Assembly: GCF_000499845.2 (NCBI RefSeq) | Contig: NC_023754.2 | Coordinates: 20,214,111-20,278,110 of the forward strand | Reading direction: 5' to 3' | DNA from: Phaseolus vulgaris | Lineage: Eukaryota > Streptophyta > Magnoliopsida > Fabales > Fabaceae | Length of the DNA stretch: 64,000 nt | Shown: piece by piece, positions 54,701 through 64,000 of the stretch | Layout: each line of letters starts with the position of its first letter | How positions within the stretch are numbered: the stretch's first letter is position 1 | Position numbers and translations under genes: made by a program | Notes under the pieces: generated by a model | Database searches by the model: none | What the model was told of the DNA's origin: nothing | The model's input: the letters and a program-made list of their open reading frames with translations, nothing else

Positions 54701-57700
54701 GACCTACCATTTTCCTACTTCCGGGAAGGATTTGATCATACTGTATATTAGAATGGCTCACAGACACCCTCCATTATTTGGATCTTTCTTTGGATTAGCT
54801 TCAGGTGTCTTTGGAATAACTTAAAATGGGTGACATTTTTCCAGCATCTCTTTGGTGTTAGCCCCATGATATATTTAATACAGTCTTTTCATTAGAAGTA
54901 CAAAAAGATGGAGAGTCTTGTTCTATTGGTTACTTTGTTTTTACTTTGCCTAGGAGATTATCCAATTGTCCGTTTCCCCTTTTTATTGGGTGGTGCTCGT
55001 TTTATGGTATAATATTGCATTCCTAGGAGTGACATTCTTGGGAATATTATTAACAGGAATGTTCTTAGATAAATTCAAAATGCATTTTGTTGGATTTCAT
55101 TAACATTTGTAGGAATGTTTTTAAAAATTCATATGATTAGAAGAAAAAGAAAAACAAGTGGAAGCTATAGTTGAGCCAGGAACTAACTAATTGTATTTCC
55201 TTGGGAATATAATTCCCACTCCTCACCTTGGGCATAAAATTAAAATAAAACAAGGTACTGCTACTTTATTTTCTGAAAGCTCATTACAAACATGGGAATA
55301 TTGAATTCCTGACTTTACATTTCGAAGAATAAAGTTGTAAATCTTAAAACAAACACACTCATAATGTATGGCTCTGTGGTTAAATTTTCTTTCTTCCTTT
55401 AGATATCTTATTTTTTCTTCATATGAATGTCATTTCAAATAGGATCCGATTTCATACCTTAGTTCTTAATTTATTGTAGCCTTAGACTTATGCAATAGAA
55501 AAAGGCTACTTGACATGATCTCATAATTTACCAGGAAGCTAATTCCAGGATGCCTATGCCTGATCTGGAGGTCTCTCGCCAGCGAATATCTGTATTCCTG
55601 TCTGCACATACTGCCTATGATTTGCTTCCTGAGTCAGGGAAGGTTTGAATATTTTTTACCTTCTCAATTCCCTCCTCCTTTTTCAATAAGAACGTGAAAT
55701 TTACTTTGTTTTAACTTTTTTTTTCATTGGTTTATTATAATTGCAGATCATTGCCTTGGATATAAATTTACCTGTTAAGCAAGCATTCCATGTTCTTTAT
55801 GAACAGGTTTTCCCTGCCTCTTTATTCCATTTATTACTGTGGCCCCCTCTTTTCCTTTTAACTTAAATGAGGCACATTCCCATGTTTGTGCAAATGAGTT
55901 TACCTTGTATGAATTTGAATGCAATTTGCTTTCAGGGTGTATCTATGGCTCCTCTATGGGATTTTTGCAGGAGCCGGTTTGTTGGAGTTCTTAGTGCAAT
56001 GGACTTCATTCTAATACTGAAAGAGGTTTGTGAGGAATAAAACATTTATGCAACTCTCCTGTGCCAGTTTTTGGTAAACGTCATGATCTGTGTCCTACAA
56101 AACATACAAATGATTAAAGCAAAAACTTAGCAACTGGTAAAAAAAATGATGAAAATTTTAAAACAATCTTGATACCTTCATTTTAGGCTAATAATAAATC
56201 ATTTATTAACTCTACAAGATAATTTGGGCTTATATAAAATAATTTAAAGATGCATTTTTTTGAAAAACCTTGAAAGTATTTGCATTCTGGAACCTCATTG
56301 GTGGTCTGTCTTTAGGAAAATATCTTCTATTCCTTCCAAAGTAAGATATGTGTGGTTTAAGAACCCTTGTGTTGTCATCTTGATCGTTAGTTGTTACCTT
56401 CTCAGCATCTAATATATGATGTTATAATGGAATTCATGAGGTATAGTTCTTCTAATTAAGTAGTTATTGCAAATGTAATTTCAGCTGGGAAATCATGGTT
56501 CAAATTTGACCCAAGAACAACTTGAGACTCATACTATAGCAGCCTGGAAAGAGGGAAAATTACAACTACGCAGAACACTTGATAGTAATGGGGGATCACA
56601 TCCCTGGCGATTTGTTCATGTAAGTGCTCATGAGCAGTTGTGATAAATTCTGTGTTTTCTAAGTTATTCTTCCAATTTCAAACTGTGTAAGATTGTCAAC
56701 TTTTTATTCAGGGTTGTAAGCAGACATATTCAGGAATGCATTTGCAACATAATTGATGAGTTTTAAGTCCTAGACAATATGAATATCTTGTAAGACATTT
56801 AGATATAGGTATATACCACTGGTTCAATTTACATTCTTCTTAATGCATGAGTTTCATTTGGTTTGGTTTTAAGAAAAAACGTACAATTTAGTTCATAGCT
56901 TGGGCTTTCAAGCCAAACATTGTGTACTGAACCAAACTGAGATTGTGTGTATACTCAAAAACAAGTGAGACAAGATCTTATTTGAGAAATCATACTAGAG
57001 TTTAGAACTGAAAGTTTGTCTTGTCATGCTTGTAATCTGTATGTAATAGATATATGTAGGAAGTGAGAGGGAGATAAGACATTTGTTTTGTAGTATATGT
57101 GGTGGATGCTGTTGTGGTTATGATAGAAGGATACTGTGCTTAGTAATTAATTAGGGCTATACTAGGTTAAATATAAACAGAGAAAGAAAAGTACCATTGA
57201 TGTATTATTACAAGTTGGGCAGTCCTTATTAAGACTAATGCTCAGTGATCTGAAAATCTACAGCCTACACCTATAACATGCATAATTGCAGATGGAAATG
57301 GTATTCAATTACATATGGGCACTAATTAACGAAATTTTCCATCCATGTGGGCTTAGTGATCTTTCTTTTGGGCCTAGCTTGAGTTTCTTTGCTGGGTTTG
57401 ACAGTTTGGGCTATGTCCCACTCTGGTCCACTATCAGGCTATGAGCAGGATGATTAGACTGAAATTTCCCCTTTTTTATTATGGAATACCATCAAGTACT
57501 TCTAGATCCATTTCTTGTGTTGTGGTGGATGCTGCAATGCTTTTTTTTATAGCTAGCTGTAGGAAGCGTAAGTAGAAATGCAATCTTTTTAGAATCTGAG
57601 GTTTCAGTAGAAGTCAAGGGTGGGACTACATTAAGGTTTGGATGGCTATTGGCTACCCTAAAACTGAGGTGAATGTGAAAACATTGACAGATTAAGACTT

Positions 57701-60094
57701 TTTCTTAATATTATTATGTCCTGATACCTATGGACTTTCATTGGTCTTATAGTCTGTCTAGACTAATAGATGTTTTCTGCCAGTTTAGTTTTTGGATGAA
57801 CTTTTTGCTGAAGCTAAAAGGTGACTATACTGTAGTGAGCTTTTCTCCCTTTCAAGTTAAGACTGGAAGCCCTGGTGAGGAAAGTTGATTGCATGGTGTT
57901 TTACCCTTGTGAAAATGGGGGGAAGAGCGAGACCTGGAAGGACAATGGAGAAAATTGTTAAGAGTGATCTCATGTTGAATATATCCCTAATGATTTGGTC
58001 TTTTAACCAAGTCCAATGGTTTTGTGTAATCCATATAGTCAACTTCATCTAGTGGGATGAATTTGTTAATAGTGTTCATTGCTTCTCTCAGTTATCTGTT
58101 TCTTCTTTTGTTCTATACTATTTATCATTTTTGTTTAATATAAATCTTTAGGTTTATTTTGATATACGGGATGGTGATTTAACATTTTATGTTGAAGAAA
58201 ATGCATTAGCACTTCATTCTGATTATGTTTCTAGATTTCCCCTCCATGTATAAGAGGGCAGGAGGTGAGCTTGAGTCTTTATGATTGGATATTTTTGCTA
58301 GGCCGGACCCCATGAATGTCTAAAAGATGTGGCTTTGAAGATTTTGCAAAACAAGGTGTCAACCATTCCTATCATCCATTCTGCTTCAGAGGATGGTTCA
58401 TTTCCTCAACTGCTACATCTTGCGTCTCTATCAGGAATACTGAAAGGTAAACTTCTGGTCAATTGGCTATAGATAGATAAATGGTATGGAAGTTGGACTT
58501 GGAACTGATGTATGGAGTCAAATTATCAGGTATATGCAGACATTTTAAGCACTCCTTGAGTTCCTTGCCCATCCTTCAACTTCAAGTAGGTTCAATACAT
58601 TTGGGTGCATGGATGCCTAAAGTTGGGGAATCAAATGGACGGCCACTAGCAATGCTGAGACCAAGTGCTTCTCTTGGTGCTGCTCTGTCAATGTTTATTC
58701 AAGGTGATCATTCTTCTGTGTGAAGTTATCAAGGTGTTGGTTCTGGTTAGTTGCTGAGTAATGGTTTTTTCCACTAAATTTTCCAACCTCATTCACTCCT
58801 AGGGTATTCTTTCAAAGACTTTTTCATAATTAAAATAATTATATCAATTAAGAAATGGACCACAATTGAAGGGGAGGTTTGTGCACCGACAGGGCACCTT
58901 TCATTTGTTTGGCAAATATTATATGTTGGGACTCAAATCCGAAAATATGAAAAAACTTTACTCATCCATATGGAATGGTACTCACCATGTTTCATTAGGA
59001 GTTCTCCACATAAAGTGTCATTTCAATAACACATTTGTGATTGTTATTTTTGTTTTTGGCTAGAGGGATACATTTGGGAAATAGCTTTCACTGAGGCCAT
59101 GGGAATTGATCTATTTTGAAAAAGGCTAGCTGTTGTAGTTGGAGACTCCAAGGCCTTACAAACCCCACACTAGAATCCCATACTTCGAATGTGGGACTCA
59201 ACTCCATACCTTGCAATTGGAGCCTACCATATTATTGCTAAAGTTGCAAAAGTGAGAGTAATCGCATAGCATTTGTTGCCTAGTTTTCTGTATTCTATGT
59301 GAATATTAGAGAGAGATGTGTATTGGAATCTGTGTCTATCATACAGCAGAAATTTTATATGTATTGAAAGCAATGAACACAGGGTTTATTGTTACACTAT
59401 TTAGTTGTTACCTTACCCAATTACATAATCATATTAAAGTATAACACATAATTACCCCATTTACATTGTTTTTAGCAAATCTACTTTCTCTTTGTAGCTG
59501 AAGTTAGCTCAATACCTATTGTGGATGACAATGATTCTTTGCTTGACATTTATTCAAGAAGGTAGTATTTCTTTTCTCCCCCTTTTGTCCCATGTGTATA
59601 TTGAAAGGTTTCCTCCAGCCTATATGAAATGTGCCTATTATTTTCCTCTCAGTGATATTACTGCATTGGCTAAAGATAAAGCATATGCTCGGACATCTCT
59701 CGATGAAATTAGTATTCACCAGGTGATTACTGCGTAATAGATAGTACATTTGTTTGTTACCAAAAACTGGCTCTAAATATTTGCACTCATGGTTGTAGGC
59801 ATTGCTTTTGGGGCAAGATGCAAGTTCTCCTTATGGGCTTTTCAACGGTCACAGATGTCACATGTGTTTGAGATCTGATTCGTTGCACAAAGTGATGGAG
59901 CGGCTGTCTAATCCTGGTATTGTTTTCTTTATTGATTATTATAAGGGAAAGGGTAAAAAATGACAGTAGTTTCTTGGTTCACTGACTTGCTTCACTTTAC
60001 AGGGGTTAGGAGACTTGTGGTTGTGGAGGCTGGCAGCAAGCGCGTGGAAGGAATTATTTCTTTAAGTGATGTGTTCAGATTCTTGTTAGGTTAG
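51765..60094 (+). CDS. SNF4: SNF4-type beta-gamma subunit of the SnRK1 kinase complex
   Basis: The plant-specific regulatory subunit of SnRK1, the energy-sensing kinase related to yeast SNF1 and animal AMPK. It fuses a beta-type carbohydrate-binding module to a gamma-type CBS module. Thirteen exons: 51765-51889, 52021-52108, 53828-53995, 55535-55642, 55747-55806, 55936-56025, 56485-56619, 58302-58446, 58530-58703, 59498-59561, 59653-59722, 59799-59916 and 60003-60094. The total is 1437 nt (478 aa plus stop), with every phase consistent. The CBM (about residues 20-105) has [20 protein letters not shown] and [19 protein letters not shown] repeats fill about 160-478 ([35 protein letters not shown]; the end is [16 protein letters not shown]). 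In exon 9 the acceptor at 58529 was preferred because it restores the family's ICRHFKH segment. The 5' UTR is CT-rich, with a likely intron ending near 51579. It converges on the zinc-finger gene to its right. Confidence 0.96.
54060..54400. repeat. Legume-type short dispersed repeat in SNF4 intron 3, two units
   Basis: Two degenerate units in tandem. Each has TTAACTAAACCCTATAAAA or a similar ATCCTACAAAAG block, then a TTATAAGG/TACAAGATGAGG block, ATTGCCTCCACTATATAC or the like, and CTATCTCTAGTAAGTGTGGG / CTATCTCTAACTGATGTTGG. The layout equals a repeat abundant in legume genomes (GCCTCCACTTATA ... TCTCTAGTCGATGTGGGA). Inserted in the intron between exons 3 and 4; not coding. Confidence 0.65.
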
Positions 60095-60479
60095 TTGTGA
60101 TGTGAAGGACTCCTTTTTTGTATTTGCACTGCTTTTCTGAGATGCTATCCCAGCCTTCCTTGGTGCTGTTGTCCTCGTATGCTTTTTTAGGATAGAAGAA
60201 GAAACTGAGAGAAAATTCTGTAAATTGAGGATCGCTTTTCTCTTTTTAAAAAATCTCAACTAAATCGTTTCTCCTGTGTGCCGGCACATCTGCAATACAT
60301 GTGTCCAGTGCTAATAGAAATGAAGGAGAAACTGTGAAAAGAAAATAAAAACAGAGAGACTAGGAAAAGATGAACTATATAGCCGTATGCAGCACCATGC
60401 CATGCTCTTGGTTGGAGTTGGTTGTATCGTTGTAATTTAAGGGTCTTTTTTTTCCATACCATTTCAGCGTTTCTAATTC

Positions 60480-61340
60480 ACTTTCTTTTACTCCATTTTT
60501 ACATGCTTAATACATTGCATTTTTTATATTTTTATTTTAACTTCAAATACTAATTAACTTGTATTTTGTTTCGAAATAATAAATACAGATGTAAAAAGAG
60601 GTATTATAGCAAATTTAATTTCTTTTTATCTCAAACTCACCACTATAAAAGGACAAGAGGGTAGTGGGTTATGCAAGGGAGATGAAATATTTTCTTTCAC
60701 TCTAATATTATCCACAGCAAAAGAAGTAAACTTCACTGACTCAAACCTCCAAATGGTGCACGGGTTGATGATGAAGCAATATGATGCCCAATTATTGTAT
60801 AGTCTGTACTTGACAAACCAGATATCCTTGCTTGTCTGGCAAATGCCACGTTCCGATGTTGGTTATGTTTACCACCTTGTTAGTCGAGGGCACAAGATCC
60901 CTGTCCAAAATTTTCAAACGTTTTTTCTTGTAAAAGGTAACCCCGAATGTAAAATTCCTTGTGATTAAAGAAAAAAATTATTATTAAAACATTAAGTTAC
61001 TCTTGGCTTTCTAGTATTTTTTTTCTCTTCTACTCTTAGCTTATAAATAAAGAAAATTTCGAGTTATTGATACTTGTCGGGTTATTTATTTACCCATCAG
61101 ATTTCAGTCTAATACATTACTTACAGAAACATCGACATCAATGACTTGTCACGAAAGACTCACTCAGCTTAAATATTAAAATTGGTATTTCATGAAACAA
61201 ACTAAGACCTCCGCTTATTCAAAATTTGTGGCCCCTTAAGTTTCTTTTTCATTTTCTTGTTTGGTGATGGTGTGTAACCTATGAAATCTAGATGTTGTGA
61301 AAAACAAATCCACCCCTAGCAGGCTGAAAATGATGATATT
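60480..61340. other. Intergenic region between convergent SNF4 and zinc-finger genes
   Basis: SNF4's 3' UTR probably ends near 60480. The region holds one 71-codon open frame on the plus strand at 60753-60968 (MVHGLMMKQYDAQLLYSLY...). A TATA-like CTATAAAAGG lies about 110 bases before it, near 60643. It has no recognisable family and is not called as a gene. Confidence 0.5.
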
Positions 61341-61784
61341 AAGCTGCAGTACCAAAAATGCCACCAATTAAGGGTAGTGTTAGAAACCCATTACAGTTGA
61401 GTTGCAGAGATTTCTTCCTTTCCAATGTGCAAATTGAGAAGGAACAGATGTGCTGGTCGCAAGTTCAGTTCAACGAAACAGAAATAGCCGCTGAGTGCCT
61501 TAAGAATTCCACACAATTATGCGAAGACACTGCAATCGATGGGACAAATATAACAGTGCACAAACTGCTGATATGGCAAGTTAACTTGATGAAGCCAAAC
61601 TTGACCACCCAACTGAATAGTCGTAACCAAGTCAAGACCTGTTATTTTTCAATGAGCAGGTACTGTAAATTGGAGAAAGTTTGTGCATTATTTGAACTGA
61701 TCTCATGAACACTGGCTGATTATTAAGGCTTGTATTGTATCACATTTGCTTGGCAATTAGCAGTATTCATGGAGCTGTGGTGTG

Positions 61785-63285
61785 CTATCTTTCAATTACA
61801 CGCCTACTGTTTTTAAATTCCCCAGAATCCTTCTCGTCCATTCTATATTTATTTAACTGTCCCGTGCCATGTTCCCTGTCTTCAAATCTTTGCCAACTAC
61901 GGTCATTTCCTCGAGACCCTCTATCATTCCCAAAAGACTGACGGGATGATCCACCACGGCTGTTTCCTCTGGACCCTCTGCCATCACCAAATGATCGGCT
62001 GTTTCCTCTGGACCCTCTGTCATCACCAAATGATCGGTTACCTCTGGACCCTCTGTCATCACCAAATGATCGGCTGTTTCCTCTGGAACCTCTGCCATCA
62101 CCAAATGATCGGCTGTTTCCTCTGGACCCTCTGCCATCACCAAATGATCGGCTGTTTCCTCTGGACCCTCTTCCATCACCAAATGATCGGCTGTTTCCTC
62201 TGGACCCTCTTCCATCACCAAATGATCGACGGGACGGGCCATCAAAATCTTCAAAACTCCTTCTATTACGGCCATTTCCTTTAGAATCCCTACCATTTCT
62301 GTAAGACTGCTGGGACGATCCATCAAAATCATCATCACTGAACATATTTTCTCGGCCACCACCCATAAATCCCGAATTCTGGTTTTTGGTGAAGTTTCTT
62401 CTCCCAGAATTGTGCCTATTCCCATTATTCTGTCTGGATGGATTAAATTTGTCCCCTTTATTTTTTCTGAATGAATATGCCTCATGTATGTCATCATCCT
62501 CATCAGAGTATAAGCCAGCACCATCGTCACCCTCAGATTCAGAACCAAAGCTTAATTTCTTAGATGGACCTCTGCCATTTCTTCTTCTGCCAGCAGCAGA
62601 AACATTACCAGGTTTGAAATTGGAAAGAGTGGACCGTTGTTCTTTTGTAACAAAATCAAGTTCATCATCCTCAGATTCAGAGAATGATGTATTCTTGCGA
62701 ATTGACCGGGATTGTACATTTCTTTGAGAAGTTGTTCTGTTACTTGCGTACCTTTTATCATCACTGCCTTCAATATCTTTTAATTCTGGCAAGTTTTCAT
62801 CTTCCGAGAAATTACTTTTGTATGTTTCCATTCTACTACCACTATTATGAGTAGTTTCTAGCTCATAACTATCAACATCATCCTCATCCTCATCCTCAAA
62901 ATCATCAAACCCTATTCCAGGTTTATGAAAATCACTATTAGCATATTCTTCATCAGGGGATCCTCGTACTCTGTTGTTCTTCTCAAGATTATCTTCCCAC
63001 CCCCTATGATTTCCATGTTGAGCATTATTATCTGAAGAGAATTTTTCATTTATGGCATGAGTATCCGCATACTCAAAAGCAGCTACATCTGCACCATCTG
63101 ATTCATTGTCATCAAAGTCAAAATTCCAGGCATTGGAAACCTCTTGTCGGCTGCCCATCTTATCTAACATAGGTTTGGATCCCTGTATTCTATCTTGCAT
63201 TTTATTCTCCAGAAATTCATCAGGTGGGCGCTTACATTCACAATGAAAGCATACCATGTTTCTCCTGTAATTCAAGAAGTTGCAC
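61785..63285 (-). CDS. RanBP2-type zinc-finger protein, OZ/VAR3-like (last exon only)
   Basis: The last exon of a gene whose 5' part lies right of the window. The acceptor is at 63286-63287 (minus-strand CTGGCAG), and 500 codons follow, counting the stop. The exon opens within a zinc finger: C-N-F-L-N-Y-R-R-N-M-V-C-F-H-C, that is the second Cys, the family's Asn, and the C-x2-C pair, so the first Cys is encoded upstream. CECKRPP follows, as in organelle zinc-finger (OZ) proteins such as VAR3, which act in organelle RNA editing or plastid development (family knowledge). Then comes an acidic region (FDDFEDEDEDDVD) and a Gly/Arg/Ser/Asp-rich tail with tandem 13-residue SFGDGRGSRGNSR units. Other RanBP2-finger proteins with low-complexity tails are an alternative. 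Targeting cannot be judged without the N-terminus. Confidence 0.8.
61950..62235 (-). repeat. Coding minisatellite, 39-bp unit, about seven copies
   Basis: On the plus strand the unit is CTGTTTCCTCTGGACCCTCT plus 19 more bases (G/T CCATCACCAAATGATCGG). It encodes SFGDGRGSRGNSR on the minus strand. One unit is 36 bp, with the final Ser codon lost, and two encode SFGDDRG. More diverged units flank the array. Copies are nearly identical, which suggests recent expansion. Confidence 0.93.
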
Positions 63286-63289
63286 CTGC

Positions 63290-64000
63290 CAGAAGAGAAA
63301 TAAACACAAGTCAAGCAAAAAAACATTTCAGCAAACATCAGCAACAGGGCTCACATCAGCAAACATAAGTCTGCATGCTATTAGTATTAATCATATCACA
63401 ACACTTCACACTGTCCTAAGCTATAGATACGATCACTATCATTTGGGATGACCCTGTCAACGTCCTAATATCTACCCATTAGTTTTTTATAGATTTCTGT
63501 GGATTTTTTTTTAATTTTAAATAAGATTATTTAAAAATAATTCTTCAAAATACAAACTCATAAAAATTACACTTTAAAGTATAAACCAAATAAATTTGTA
63601 TAATGAAATATTAATAAAAACAAAAATTAGTCTTTCCAAAAAAACAAATTCAAGATAGTTATACTACAAAGTATAAACTCAAAATTAATGTCTTTAAATA
63701 AATTTAATTCCAAAAGTATAAATAAATAAAAACATAAATCCATAAAATCAAATTTTAAACAATTCTTCAATTGTTAACCTTTTTTCACCTATAACTTTGT
63801 TTTGGTCCCTTGATTCTTAAAAAAATATACATAAAAAAGTCTCCAACAATGTGTAGTGAGTATCCCTAGGTTGGATACCATGATACCCATACTCATGCCG
63901 TTAACAAACGAACAAATAAAATACTAGAATGCATTATGGGTACCCAGGTATCCATAGCGAATTTTACCTGCAAAATATGTAACGATTTTTTTATTCATCC
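63290..64000. other. Probable intron of the OZ/VAR3-like gene
   Basis: AT-rich DNA with no exon that I could recognise up to the window edge. It should be intronic, because the exon at 61785-63285 starts mid-finger and needs upstream coding sequence. Confidence 0.6.

Noticed and set aside
58537..58545. Alternative acceptor (TATATGCAG) for SNF4 exon 9
   Set aside because: Using it would drop the ICR residues that Arabidopsis SNF4 has at this place; the acceptor ending at 58529 keeps the frame and the conserved segment.
61358..61708. 116-codon plus-strand frame near the zinc-finger gene
   Set aside because: It lies opposite the likely 3' UTR of that gene, has no known domain and no promoter signal that I could see.
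61946..62284. 112-codon plus-strand frame with repeated CFLWTLCHHQMIG
   Set aside because: Antisense reading of the same minisatellite; no start context, no family, and it vanishes outside the repeat.
61853..62548. 231-codon frame on the minus strand overlapping the zinc-finger exon
   Set aside because: It is a shadow frame kept open by the 39-bp repeat, whose length is a multiple of three. The main frame has the zinc finger, acidic region and splice acceptor.

Overview
The window is nuclear DNA from a flowering plant, most likely a legume and perhaps a phaseoloid bean. The evidence is intron-rich genes with GT-AG junctions, very AT-rich spacers, plant-only protein families (a kelch acyl-CoA-binding protein, an INDETERMINATE DOMAIN factor, a fused SNF4 beta-gamma subunit) and degenerate repeats that resemble common legume repeats. 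The species assignment is inference.

Layout, left to right. 1-10.5 kb: a minus-strand kelch acyl-CoA-binding protein (ACBP4/5 type), 16 coding exons visible, with its last exons beyond the left edge. Its 3' side holds a decayed Ty1/copia pol fragment and LTR-like DNA. 10.5-13.4 kb: AT-rich spacer with a long TA microsatellite. 13.4-16.6 kb: a three-exon IDD zinc-finger transcription factor (minus, 495 aa). 16.7-28.7 kb: a gene-free, repeat-rich block with a GC-richer LTR-like segment and broken LINE copies. 28.8-30.9 kb: a decayed partial duplicate of the SANT gene. 31.9-33.7 kb: an intronless DEAD-box helicase, RH35/DDX41 type (minus). 34.1-36.8 kb: AT-rich spacer. 37.9-42.3 kb: a SANT-domain nuclear protein (minus) with a probable one-base homopolymer frameshift. 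43.0-47.4 kb: two more LINE copies, one carrying a clear twin-priming 5' inversion with target-site duplications. 47.4-51.2 kb: AT-rich spacer. 51.7-60.1 kb: SNF4/KIN-beta-gamma (plus, 13 coding exons, 478 aa). 61.8-63.3 kb: the last exon of a RanBP2-type zinc-finger protein, OZ/VAR3-like (minus), with a 39-bp coding minisatellite. The rest of that gene lies to the right of the window.

The genes are unrelated single-copy housekeeping or regulatory genes; I see no operon, cluster or novel multi-gene system. The interesting signals are structural: the LINE insertion scars, a possible inversion with a breakpoint inside a LINE, the segmental duplication that left a SANT pseudogene, the homopolymer frameshift and the coding minisatellite.

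Exon boundaries were placed by eye from GT-AG signals, frame continuity and remembered family sequence; expect an error of about one base in places.
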